A stretch of DNA of 64,000 bases from Rhodospirillales bacterium (GTDB lineage: Bacteria > Pseudomonadota > Alphaproteobacteria > Rhodospirillales > Shumkoniaceae), in assembly GCA_018432935.1 (NCBI GenBank), contig JAHDSF010000025.1, forward strand, positions 42,289 through 106,288, given 5' to 3'. How positions within the stretch are numbered: the first letter of the stretch is position 1; every line of letters begins with the position of its first letter. The position numbers were made by a program, and so were the translations under genes. Below, in pieces: positions 51,525 to 59,444 of this stretch. Below the pieces are notes generated by a model. The model made no database searches. It saw only the letters and a list, made by a program, of their open reading frames with translations, and was not told where the DNA came from.

Positions 51525-51947
51525 TCAGAAGCTGACGCAGACGGTACGCAGCACGGTGCCGACCGCCTGCTGGCGGAAGCGCGCCTTGTAGGCCTCGGCG
51601 ATCTCCTTGAGGCGGCCACGAGTCCTCTCGTCGAGCGGTGCGAGGATGATCAGCACCTTGCTCGGCTCTTTGACCAGCCGGCCGGTGGCGCTGTCGCGCC
51701 AATGCCCGGCGGCGTCGTGGATGGTCAGGCCGTCGGGGAAGCGTGGCGCGACCTCCTGCTCGACGAAACGCTCCCAGTCCGCCTCGCTCACCCCCAGCAC
51801 GTCCCCGATGTTGCGGCCGAAGAAGAGCTCCGCCTCGAGCATCGGGCTGCCGGCGAGCGCGGCGCAGGCCGAGCCGTCGGCCCCCTGGGCCGCGGCGAGT
51901 CGCGGCAGGAAGGCGCAGACCAGCAGAACCGTGAGGATGCGCCTCAT
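51525..51947 (-). CDS. Secreted DUF3574-type protein
   Basis: 140 residues. Signal peptide MRRILTVLLVCAFLPRLAAAQG with a likely cleavage near residue 20. The body (WERFVEQEVAPRFPDGLTIHDAAGHWR and EPSKVLIILAP) matches the DUF3574 pattern as I recall it. Function unknown; Cys residues in SACAAL and TVCVSF could form a disulfide. It lies 60 bases after ilvA on the same strand and could be the last gene of that operon, or independent. Convergent with the LysR gene. Confidence 0.75.
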   Translation of the reverse strand: MRRILTVLLVCAFLPRLAAAQGADGSACAALAGSPMLEAELFFGRNIGDVLGVSEADWERFVEQEVAPRFPDGLTIHDAAGHWRDSATGRLVKEPSKVLIILAPLDERTRGRLKEIAEAYKARFRQQAVGTVLRTVCVSF

Positions 51948-52007
51948 GACCGCCCTTTTGCGTGCCTCGGGGACAGTCGTACGCGGTTCTGCCAGCGCCG
52001 GCAACGG

Positions 52008-53546
52008 TTACAGGAACAGGCTGGCCGCGGGGTTGGCGGATTCGTCCCGGCAGCGGAAATGGTTCTTCATGCCCTCCAGCACGGCATCGAAGCGGGTGCG
52101 GTCGCCGGGCGACACCTCGAACCCTACCAGCACCTGGCTGTAGTCCGAGCCGTGGCAACGGTAGTTGAACAGCGAGATGTTCCAACGCGAATCCAGCGCG
52201 TCCAGGAAATCGGCCAGTGCCCCCGGCCGCTCGGGGAACTGGAACACCTGGAGGACCTCGTGCCGGACGTCGGTCGAGCGGCCGCCCACCATGTAGCGCA
52301 CGTGGCTCTTGGCAAGATCGTTGTCGCTGAGGTCGGTGAAAACGTAGCCGCCACGGCGCAACGCAGCCTCGAAGTCGGCCCGTTCCGCCGCCGAATGCAG
52401 GCCGACGCCGACGAAAATGTGGGCCTCGTTGCGGGTGGCGAGCCGGTAGTGGAACTCGGTCAGGCTGCGTTCTCCGACCACGTCGCGCACCAGCGAGCGC
52501 AGTGCGCTCGGCCGCTCGGGGATGGTGATCGCGTAGAGCGCCTCGGCGCCGCCGCCGAGCTGGTTGCGCTCGGCGACGAAGCGCAGACGGTCGAAGTTCA
52601 TGTTGGCGCCGGAGTTGATCGCCACCACCACCCGATCGCGGAGGCCTTGAGCCGGCAGGTATTTCGCGAGGCCGGCGACCGCCAGCGCCCCGGACGGCTC
52701 GACGATGCTGCGCGTCTCGCCGTGGATGCGCTCGATCGCCGCGCACATCTCGTCGGTGGAGACGGTGATGAAGTCGTCGACGTAGTCGCGGCACTGGCGA
52801 AACGTGTATTCGCCCGGCTGCTTGACCGCGACGCCGTCGGCGAAGCCGCCCACCCGCTCCAGCCTGATCAGCCTCCCGGCCTGGACCGAGCGGCCCATGG
52901 CGCCGGAATCCTCGGGTTCGACGCCGATGATCCGGCATTGCGGCCGCAGCGCCTTGAGGAGATGCGCCACCCCCGAGATCAGGCCGCCGCCGCCCACCGG
53001 CACGAACACCATGTCGACGTCGGGCCGGTCCTGGAGGATCTCCAGGCCGATCGTGCCCTGCCCGGCCACCACCAGGGGATCGTCGAAGGGATGGACGAAC
53101 ACCATCCCCCGCTCGTCGCAGATCTCCTGGCAGCGGCGCGCCGCCTCGGAATAGGAATCGCCGTGCAGAACGACCTCGGCGCCATAACCGGCGACGGCGT
53201 CGATCTTGATGCGCGGGGTGGTGCGCGGCATCACCACCACCGCGTTCAGGCCGAGCCGGGCCGCCGACAGCGCCACCCCTTGGGCGTGGTTGCCGGCGGA
53301 AGCGCAGATCACCCCCCGCTTCCGCTCGGCATCGGAGAGGTTGGCGATCTTGTTATGGGCTCCGCGGATCTTGAACGAGAAGACCGGCTGCTGGTCCTCC
53401 CGCTTGAGGAAGACGCGGTTGCCGAGCCGGGCCGACAGCCGCGGCGCCGGCGTCAGGTCGGTCTTGATGGCGACCTCGTAGACGCGGGCCACCAGGATGG
53501 CCTTCAACGGATCCGCATCGCTGTTGTCCCGGCGTGACGCCTTCAC
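52008..53546 (-). CDS. ilvA: Threonine ammonia-lyase (biosynthetic type)
   Basis: 512 residues. A fold-type II PLP enzyme: lysine in FSFKIRGAHNK, the PLP-phosphate glycine loop VPVGGGGLISG, and SAGNHAQG. The C-terminal third holds two ACT-like regulatory domains (TIPERPSALRSL and QFPERPGALADF), as in the isoleucine-inhibited enzyme. It turns threonine into 2-oxobutyrate and ammonia. GTG 53546 starts 3 bases after the dctM stop, so it belongs to the TRAP operon, an unusual place for ilvA. This suggests a catabolic or propionyl-related use. Confidence 0.93.
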   Translation of the reverse strand: MKASRRDNSDADPLKAILVARVYEVAIKTDLTPAPRLSARLGNRVFLKREDQQPVFSFKIRGAHNKIANLSDAERKRGVICASAGNHAQGVALSAARLGLNAVVVMPRTTPRIKIDAVAGYGAEVVLHGDSYSEAARRCQEICDERGMVFVHPFDDPLVVAGQGTIGLEILQDRPDVDMVFVPVGGGGLISGVAHLLKALRPQCRIIGVEPEDSGAMGRSVQAGRLIRLERVGGFADGVAVKQPGEYTFRQCRDYVDDFITVSTDEMCAAIERIHGETRSIVEPSGALAVAGLAKYLPAQGLRDRVVVAINSGANMNFDRLRFVAERNQLGGGAEALYAITIPERPSALRSLVRDVVGERSLTEFHYRLATRNEAHIFVGVGLHSAAERADFEAALRRGGYVFTDLSDNDLAKSHVRYMVGGRSTDVRHEVLQVFQFPERPGALADFLDALDSRWNISLFNYRCHGSDYSQVLVGFEVSPGDRTRFDAVLEGMKNHFRCRDESANPAASLFL

Positions 53547-53549
53547 GGT

Positions 53550-54827
53550 TCAGATGTCCATGCTGTTGGGAATGGCCAGGATGATCTCCGGAATGGCGAT
53601 GAGGATAGCGACGACGAGGATCAGGGCCAAGATGTATGTCAGCACCCGGAACGACAGCCTCTCGATGCCGACCTTCGCGATATTGCAGGCCACGAACAGG
53701 CACAGCCCCACCGGCGGGGTGATCTGGCCGATCGCCAGGGTCAGGATCATCAGCACGCCAAAAAAGATGGGATCGATGCCGGCCTGCAGGATGACCGGGT
53801 AGAAGATCGGGGTCATCAGCACCACCGCCACCGCGTTGTCGAGAAACGTTCCGACCACCAGGAGCGACACCACGATCATGGCCAGCAGCACGTGCGGATC
53901 CGACGACACCCCGAGCATGGCGACCGTCAACTTCTCGGGAATGCGTTCGCTGGCCAGCAGATAGCTGAAGATGTGGGCGGTCGCGATCAGGAACATGATC
54001 ACCGCCGTGCTCTTGCCGGTATCAAGCAGGATCCCCGGGATCTGACCGAGGCTCAGCTCGCGGTGGATGTAGATGCCTACCAGCAGCCCATAGAAGACGG
54101 CCACCACCGCCGCTTCGGTGGGAGTGAAGACGCCGCCGTAGATCCCGCCCAGGATGATGAGCGGCATCATCAGGGCGAACACGCTGCGGCGCGCGCCGGT
54201 CACCACCCGCCCCAGCGAGGAGGGTTCGCCCCCGCGGTAGTCGTGGCGCGAGCAGTGGAGGTAGTTCACCGCCATGATCGCCGCCGACATGATCAGGCCG
54301 GGGAACACGCCGCCCATGAACAGCTTGGCGATCGAGGTGCCGGTGATGACCCCATAGATGACCAGCGTGATGCTGGGCGGGATCAGCAGCCCGATGGTTC
54401 CCGATGCCGCGGCGACGGCCGCCGCGTAGGCCGGCTCGTAGCCCTTCTCGACCATCGGCTTGACCATCACCGATCCGATCGCCGCCGTCGTCGCCGGCGC
54501 AGAGCCGGAGATGGCGCCGAAGAAGGTGCAGGCGACCGTCGTGACCTGAGCCAGGCCGCCGGTCGTCTTGCCGAGGATCGCGCCGGCCAGGTCGACCAGC
54601 CGCTTGGAAACCCCACCCGAGCTCATGACGGCACCGGCCAGAATGAAGAACGGAATCGCCATCAGAGTGAAGGAATCGACGCCGCCGTAGACCTTCTGCA
54701 CGATCACCATCAGCGAGGTATGGCTGTGGAGCACCAGTGCGATCACCGACGACAATCCGAGCGCGATCGCGATCGGCACCGAGAGGGCGACCAGAGCGAA
54801 GAACGCCACAAACAGGGTAATGCCCAT
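53550..54827 (-). CDS. dctM: TRAP transporter large permease, DctM
   Basis: 425 residues with about 12 helices, the main translocation subunit. Typical motifs: PFFILAGAVMSSGGVSKRLVDLA, FFGAISGSAPATTAAIGSVM, and TPTEAAVVAVFYGL. It uses a sodium gradient to import the substrate brought by DctP. It starts 10 bases after dctQ and ends 3 bases before ilvA. The substrate is set by DctP and is probably a carboxylate. Confidence 0.93.
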   Translation of the reverse strand: MGITLFVAFFALVALSVPIAIALGLSSVIALVLHSHTSLMVIVQKVYGGVDSFTLMAIPFFILAGAVMSSGGVSKRLVDLAGAILGKTTGGLAQVTTVACTFFGAISGSAPATTAAIGSVMVKPMVEKGYEPAYAAAVAAASGTIGLLIPPSITLVIYGVITGTSIAKLFMGGVFPGLIMSAAIMAVNYLHCSRHDYRGGEPSSLGRVVTGARRSVFALMMPLIILGGIYGGVFTPTEAAVVAVFYGLLVGIYIHRELSLGQIPGILLDTGKSTAVIMFLIATAHIFSYLLASERIPEKLTVAMLGVSSDPHVLLAMIVVSLLVVGTFLDNAVAVVLMTPIFYPVILQAGIDPIFFGVLMILTLAIGQITPPVGLCLFVACNIAKVGIERLSFRVLTYILALILVVAILIAIPEIILAIPNSMDI

Positions 54828-54837
54828 CGTCCTCTCC

Positions 54838-55335
54838 TCACCGCCCGTGGATGATCGCCAGGCAGGTTGCGTAGGCCTGCTCCAGCAGAATCAGGATCAT
54901 GAAGAAGCAGCCGATCGGAATTGCCAGGTAGTTGAAGCCGATCGGCAGGAACTCCATGGTCGGCGAGACCTGCCCCAGGGCGAAGACCCGCGTCGCGACA
55001 TCCAGGCCCCGGGTCATCAGGACGTACAGGAAGACGATGCCGAGCAGGTTCGCCAGCAGGCGCAGCAGCTCGCGCGGCCGCTTCGGCTTGACGAGGTCGG
55101 CCACCAGCGAGACCTCGATGTGGGACCCGTCGCGCATGGCCACGCCGGCGCCGAGAAAGGTCAGCCAGACGAACAGGTAGCGGGCCAGCTCTTCCGACCA
55201 GGACAGGGAGAACTCCAGCACGTAGCGGAACAGTACCTGCAGGAAGATGATCACCGTCATCGCGCCGAAGGTGAGGATGACGCCCCATCCGATCACCCGG
55301 TTCGCCGCGGCATTGAAAGCAGTCAGCGGCTTCAT
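54838..55335 (-). CDS. dctQ: TRAP transporter small permease, DctQ
   Basis: 165 residues with four membrane helices, as usual for DctQ (VIGWGVILTFGAMTVIIFLQVLFRYV ... SEELARYLFVWLTFLGAGVAMRDGSHI). The SWSEELARYLFVWL segment is the family signature. ATG 55335 has AGGAGG upstream; the longer frame (55395) is unlikely. It pairs with DctM and lies 71 bases after dctP. Confidence 0.9.
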   Translation of the reverse strand: MKPLTAFNAAANRVIGWGVILTFGAMTVIIFLQVLFRYVLEFSLSWSEELARYLFVWLTFLGAGVAMRDGSHIEVSLVADLVKPKRPRELLRLLANLLGIVFLYVLMTRGLDVATRVFALGQVSPTMEFLPIGFNYLAIPIGCFFMILILLEQAYATCLAIIHGR

Positions 55336-55406
55336 GGAAGTTCCTCCTTGAACAAGCGCGGTCCGCGCGGAGGATGTCCTCCACGCGGACCGCAACCGGG
55401 CACGTT

Positions 55407-56378
55407 TCAGCGGGCCGCCTTGATACGCTTGATGAGATCGCCGAACCTGGCCTCGTACTTCTTGTAGACGGGCTCGGACGCCGCCTCGAAGGCCTTCATG
55501 TCGGCCTTGTTGATGGCGATCTTGCCCTCGATCTGCTTCAGCTGGGCCGCCTCGATTGCCTGCACTTCCTTGCGGACCCAGACCGCGGTGTCCTTGCCGG
55601 CCTGCTTCAGGAGCTTCTTCTGGTCGTCGGGCAGCGGCTTGAAGACCATCGTGCTCATCAGCAGCGGCTCGACCGAGTGGATGTGGTTGCTGAGCGAAAG
55701 GTAGGCCTGCACCTCGTAGAACTTCTGGGTCAGGACGTGGGCGATCGGGTTCTCCTGACCGTCGACGACCTTGAGCTGCAGGGCGGTGTAGACCTCGCCG
55801 AACGCCATCGGCGTCGCGCTCGCGCCGTAGGCGTTGAATGCGTCAACGAAAACCGGCCCCTCGGGGGTGCGGATCTTCAGACCCTTGAGGTCGGCCGGGG
55901 TGACGATCGGCCGCTTGGAGTTGGTGATGTGGCGGAAACCGTTCTCCCAATACCCGAGGACGGTCAGGCCCTTCTTCTCCAGGTTCGCCGCCAGATCGTC
56001 GCCGATCGGCCCGTCCATGACCTTGGCGATGTGGTCCATGTCGGCGAACAGGAACGGCAGCGTGAGCACCCCCATGGTGGGCTCGAAGGCGGAGAGCAGC
56101 ACGTCCGAGGTGAGAACCATGTCGACGGTGCCGATCTGCGCTCCCTCGACGGTCTCGCGCTGCTTGCCGAGCTGGTCGGAGGGGAAGATCTGGATCTGGA
56201 GGGCGCCCTTCGAGCGCTCCTCGACCAGCTTCTTGAACATCTCGCAGCCCTTCTGGTAGTGGTGATCGAGGGCTCCGGTATGGGCAAGCTTGAATTTTGC
56301 GGCTTCCGCCGGGCCGGCCAGCAGAGCGGCCGAAAGCATTCCCGCAAATATCGCGTTTACCGATACGTGTCGCGTCAT
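55407..56378 (-). CDS. dctP: TRAP transporter solute-binding protein, DctP
   Basis: 323 residues. Signal peptide to about residue 26 (AALLAGPAEAA). The fold has the conserved carboxylate-binding Arg in ADLKGLKIRTP and the downstream AFGEVYTALQLKVVDGQENP. It captures the substrate in the periplasm. ATG 56378 has AGGAGG 7 bases upstream. It lies 41 bases after the lyase gene. The conserved Arg indicates an organic acid ligand, but which one is unknown. Confidence 0.92.
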   Translation of the reverse strand: MTRHVSVNAIFAGMLSAALLAGPAEAAKFKLAHTGALDHHYQKGCEMFKKLVEERSKGALQIQIFPSDQLGKQRETVEGAQIGTVDMVLTSDVLLSAFEPTMGVLTLPFLFADMDHIAKVMDGPIGDDLAANLEKKGLTVLGYWENGFRHITNSKRPIVTPADLKGLKIRTPEGPVFVDAFNAYGASATPMAFGEVYTALQLKVVDGQENPIAHVLTQKFYEVQAYLSLSNHIHSVEPLLMSTMVFKPLPDDQKKLLKQAGKDTAVWVRKEVQAIEAAQLKQIEGKIAINKADMKAFEAASEPVYKKYEARFGDLIKRIKAAR

Positions 56379-56419
56379 TTCATTCCTCCTGAATATTCGT
56401 CCCCACATTTGGCTTATGA

Positions 56420-57286
56420 CTACACCCTGTATTTTTGTTCCGCCTTTTTGTAGTCATTGAGACCAATCAAGGCGTTGAACTCCTCGAACGTGATGAGTTC
56501 CGGGACCAGGGCCTGGGTGGTTTTGCGCGTCTTCAGCTCGTCCATGTACTTCCGGACCGCACGCGCGGCGGCATAGACCGGGCCGGTGCAGAAGATGGCG
56601 ATGCCGAATCCCAGGCGTTCCAGGGCGTCGGTGTCGAGGTTCGGGGTCCGCCCCCCCTCCAGCATGTTGGCCAGGGTGGGCGTGTTCGGGAAAGTGGCGG
56701 TGATGCGCCGCATCTCGTCTTCGTTCTCGGGCGATTCGATGAAGATCACGTCGGCGCCGGCTTCCTCGTAGGCCTTGCCGCGGCGCAGGGCCTCGTCGAG
56801 CCCGTGTCCGGTCCGCGCATCGGTCCGTGCGATGATGACGAAATCGTCGTCATGGCGCGCATCGGTGGCGGCCTTGATCTTCTGCACCATCTCCTCGGCC
56901 GGAATCACCTTGCGGCCCATCATGTGGCCGCATTTCTTCGGAAACACCTGGTCTTCGAGTTGGATGGCGCAGACCCCGGCCTTCTCGTACTCGCGTACCG
57001 TGCGGATGACGTTCAGGGGATTTCCATACCCGGTGTCGCCGTCCGCCAGGACCGGAACGTCCACCGCCTCGGCGATCGCGGCGGCGCGCGCGACCATCTC
57101 GCTCATCGTCAGGAGCCCTACGTCGGGCTTCCCGAGCACGCTGGCCGAGGTGCCGTAGCCGGTCATGTAGACCGCCTGGAATCCGGCGGCCGCGATGATC
57201 TTGGCGCTCAGCACGTCGAACGCGCCGGGCGCCACCAGAAGCTTGGAATCGCGAAGCAGTTTCTTGAGCTGTGTAGTCTTTTTCAT
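56420..57286 (-). CDS. Isocitrate lyase/PEP mutase superfamily lyase (PrpB-like)
   Basis: 288 residues. The superfamily signature KKCGHMMGR is intact, with metal ligands in LADGDTGYGNP and QLEDQVFPKKCGH. It cleaves or rearranges a 2-substituted malate-type acid: 2-methylisocitrate lyase, 2,3-dimethylmalate lyase and oxaloacetate decarboxylase are all possible. The MMGR after the Cys-Gly-His differs from typical PrpB. Strong ribosome site AGGAGGGG. First gene after the sigma-54 promoter; the neighbouring activator has a PrpR-type sensor domain, which favours a propionate-related substrate. No prpC or prpD lies nearby. Confidence 0.87.
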   Translation of the reverse strand: MKKTTQLKKLLRDSKLLVAPGAFDVLSAKIIAAAGFQAVYMTGYGTSASVLGKPDVGLLTMSEMVARAAAIAEAVDVPVLADGDTGYGNPLNVIRTVREYEKAGVCAIQLEDQVFPKKCGHMMGRKVIPAEEMVQKIKAATDARHDDDFVIIARTDARTGHGLDEALRRGKAYEEAGADVIFIESPENEDEMRRITATFPNTPTLANMLEGGRTPNLDTDALERLGFGIAIFCTGPVYAAARAVRKYMDELKTRKTTQALVPELITFEEFNALIGLNDYKKAEQKYRV

Positions 57287-57319
57287 GGACCCCTCCTATA
57301 ATAGGCCACAGTAAAGGAG

Positions 57320-57336
57320 TGCAAGCCCTGTGCCAG
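57320..57336 (-). promoter_or_regulatory. Sigma-54 (RpoN) promoter of the lyase-TRAP operon
   Basis: On the minus strand CTGGCACAGGGCTTGCA matches the -24/-12 consensus (TGGCAC-N5-TTGCA), with the correct 10-base spacing between GG and GC. Predicted start is near 57308, which gives a leader of about 20 bases before the ATG at 57286. Confidence 0.88.
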
Positions 57337-57376
57337 CCGGAAATCCCTGACGAAGCACGAGGTGGGCCACGGAAGT

Positions 57377-57414
57377 ACGTTTCAAACCATGTGCGCGTCA
57401 TGTTTTTGAAACGT
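57377..57414. promoter_or_regulatory. Upstream activator site: perfect 10-base dyad
   Basis: ACGTTTCAAA (57377-57386) and TTTGAAACGT (57405-57414) are perfect complements around an 18-base spacer. The centre lies about 88 bases upstream of the predicted sigma-54 start, the usual place for an enhancer-binding activator. Best candidate binder: the divergent PrpR-type protein at 57535. Confidence 0.75.
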
Positions 57415-57489
57415 CATGGCTGTGGGGATTGAATATTGTGTATGCACGAATGTGGAGAGGGGCGCGCAGACCGCTTTAACGATGTGACC

Positions 57490-57515
57490 TATTGTGTTGT
57501 ACCTTTATAACAATA
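57490..57515. promoter_or_regulatory. TATTGT/ACAATA dyad in front of the activator gene
   Basis: TATTGT (57490-57495) and ACAATA (57510-57515) are complementary around 14 bases; another TATTGTG lies at 57434-57440. It sits just before the activator start in an AT-rich stretch (CTTTATAAC) that may hold its promoter. Autoregulation is possible. Confidence 0.4.
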
Positions 57516-57534
57516 TTTCCTTTTCGGGGATGAA

Positions 57535-59427
57535 ATGGTCGTAAAAGTAGGACTCCTGACCTACGAGCATCTCCACGAACTCGGCTCCGAAGCGAAAAGC
57601 CACATCGACGACCCCGAGATCGAGCTCGTGCTCGTCGAGGGCTTGATGCACGAGCTTGTCGACAAGGTCCGGACCTTGCGCCGAACCAACAAGGTGGAGG
57701 TGTTCCTGGGCGGCGGCGCCAACGGCCGCTACGTCAAGGAGCACGCCGACGTCCCGGTCAAGATCATCGAGTTCGGGCTGTTCGAGATCCTGACCGCAAT
57801 GAGCAAGGCGCGGAAGCTGGGGAAGCGGATCGGCATCGCCGCCTACATGGATGCGCGCTGCCATATCGAGCTGCTGCGGGATGTGCTGACGGCCGACGTG
57901 GTCGAGATCCCCTTCCGCGACGAATCCGACCTGCGCCGCAACCTGCTGGCCGCCGGGGTCGACGTGGTGATCGGCGCCAGCCTGGCCAACAAGGTCGCCG
58001 GCGAGGCCGGGATCCCGTCGGTCCTCATCTATCCCGGCCCGGAAAGCATCGCCGCCGCGGTCAAGGACGCCAAGCTGATGGCCCTCGAGATCCGCCGCGA
58101 GAAGGAGCGCCGCAGGCTGTTCCAGGCGGTGCTGGAGTACAGCTGGGGCGGCGTGATCGCGACCGACCGCGAGGGGCTGGTGATTGCCTACAACCCGTCC
58201 GCCGAACGGCTGCTCGGGGTGCCGCGGACCGAAGTGATGGGCAAGCCGCTGGCGCAGCTGTTTCCCGACATCGGGCGGACCGAGCCGACCACCAGCCTGC
58301 GGCCGCAGATCGGGCACATCCGCGAGGTCAACGGCGTCAAGGCGGTGGTCAACCGGATTCCCGTCGTCGTCAACGACGAGGCCGCCGGCTCGGTGATGAC
58401 GTTCCGCAAGGTCTCCGAGCTGCAGACCGCCGAGAACCGCATCCGCACCCGCCTCGTGGACCGCGGGCTGCGCGCCCGCGCCAGGTTCGACGACATCCTC
58501 GGCGGCAGCCCGGCGATGCGGGCGCTGGTCGATCAGGCGCGCCTGTTCGCATCCTGCCCGCTCAACGTCTACATCTTCGGCGAGACCGGCGTCGGCAAGG
58601 AGATGTTCGCCCAGAGCATCCACAACGAAAGTGCCTATGCCGACGGCCCGTTCGTGGCGGTGAACTGCGCGGCGCTGCCGGAAAGCCTGCTGGAGAGCGA
58701 GCTGTTCGGCTACGAGGAAGGAGCGTTCACCGGCTCGCGCAAGGGCGGCAAGATGGGCCTGTTCGAGATGGCCCATCGCGGCACCATCTTCCTCGACGAG
58801 GTCACCGAGATCCCGGCCCACATCCAGGCCAGGCTGCTGCGGGTCCTGCAGGAGAAGGAGGTGATGCGGATCGGCGGCGACCGCATCGTCCCGATCGACG
58901 TGCGCATCATCTCGGCGTCGAATCGCCAGGCCCGCGACGGCGTGGTGGCGGGAACCTTTCGCGAGGACCTGTATTACCGGCTCAACGTCCTGCAGCTCGA
59001 CATCCCGCCGCTGCGCGAACGCACGGACGATGTCGAGGAGCTCTTCTTCCACTTCCTGCGCGAGCGCCACGGCCACGTCCACGCCTGGTTTGCCCCGCAG
59101 CGCGATGCCGTGCAGGACGTGCTGGCCCGCTACGCTTGGCCGGGCAACACCCGCGAGATCCAGAACGTGGTCGAGCGCATGCACATCCTGGCCCACCAGT
59201 CGACCCGGCGCTCCGCCGAGGATTGCCGGCAGCTGCTTCTCAAGGCGATCGGCAAGGGCGTGTTCATCGACGACTACGTGAGCCGCAACGGCGGGCGCGA
59301 GCAGATCGTCCGCAACGAAACGCAGCTGCGCGACCTGTGCGACATCTTTCGCGGCCAGACCGAGCTGGTCGCGCAACACCTCGGGATCAGCCGGACCACT
59401 CTCTGGCGGCGGCGTGGCGAACGCTGA
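57535..59427 (+). CDS. Sigma-54-dependent activator with PrpR-type sensor domain
   Basis: 630 residues. N-terminal PrpR_N sensor domain (about 1-195), a PAS domain (about 200-310; FQAVLEYSWGGVIATDREGLVIAYNP), an AAA+ domain (Walker A GETGVGKE; ESELFGYEEGAFTGSRKGG), and a short C-terminal helix-turn-helix (LVAQHLGISRTTLWRR). The sigma-54 contact loop reads GAFTGS where GAFTGA is usual. PrpR-family sensors respond to 2-methylcitrate or related acids. ATG 57535 follows CGGGGA. It is divergent from the lyase-TRAP-ilvA operon, which has a matching promoter and dyad, so activation of that operon is strongly suggested. Confidence 0.92.
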   Translation: MVVKVGLLTYEHLHELGSEAKSHIDDPEIELVLVEGLMHELVDKVRTLRRTNKVEVFLGGGANGRYVKEHADVPVKIIEFGLFEILTAMSKARKLGKRIGIAAYMDARCHIELLRDVLTADVVEIPFRDESDLRRNLLAAGVDVVIGASLANKVAGEAGIPSVLIYPGPESIAAAVKDAKLMALEIRREKERRRLFQAVLEYSWGGVIATDREGLVIAYNPSAERLLGVPRTEVMGKPLAQLFPDIGRTEPTTSLRPQIGHIREVNGVKAVVNRIPVVVNDEAAGSVMTFRKVSELQTAENRIRTRLVDRGLRARARFDDILGGSPAMRALVDQARLFASCPLNVYIFGETGVGKEMFAQSIHNESAYADGPFVAVNCAALPESLLESELFGYEEGAFTGSRKGGKMGLFEMAHRGTIFLDEVTEIPAHIQARLLRVLQEKEVMRIGGDRIVPIDVRIISASNRQARDGVVAGTFREDLYYRLNVLQLDIPPLRERTDDVEELFFHFLRERHGHVHAWFAPQRDAVQDVLARYAWPGNTREIQNVVERMHILAHQSTRRSAEDCRQLLLKAIGKGVFIDDYVSRNGGREQIVRNETQLRDLCDIFRGQTELVAQHLGISRTTLWRRRGER

Positions 59428-59444
59428 GCCCGTCCGGCCGCCGG

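Noticed and set aside
57530..57534. ATG 57530 as the activator start
   Set aside because: It is in a different frame from the conserved protein; ATG 57535 is in frame.
57505..59379. 624-codon open frame on the minus strand
   Set aside because: Antisense to the sigma-54 activator, which has clear domains; the antisense frame has none.
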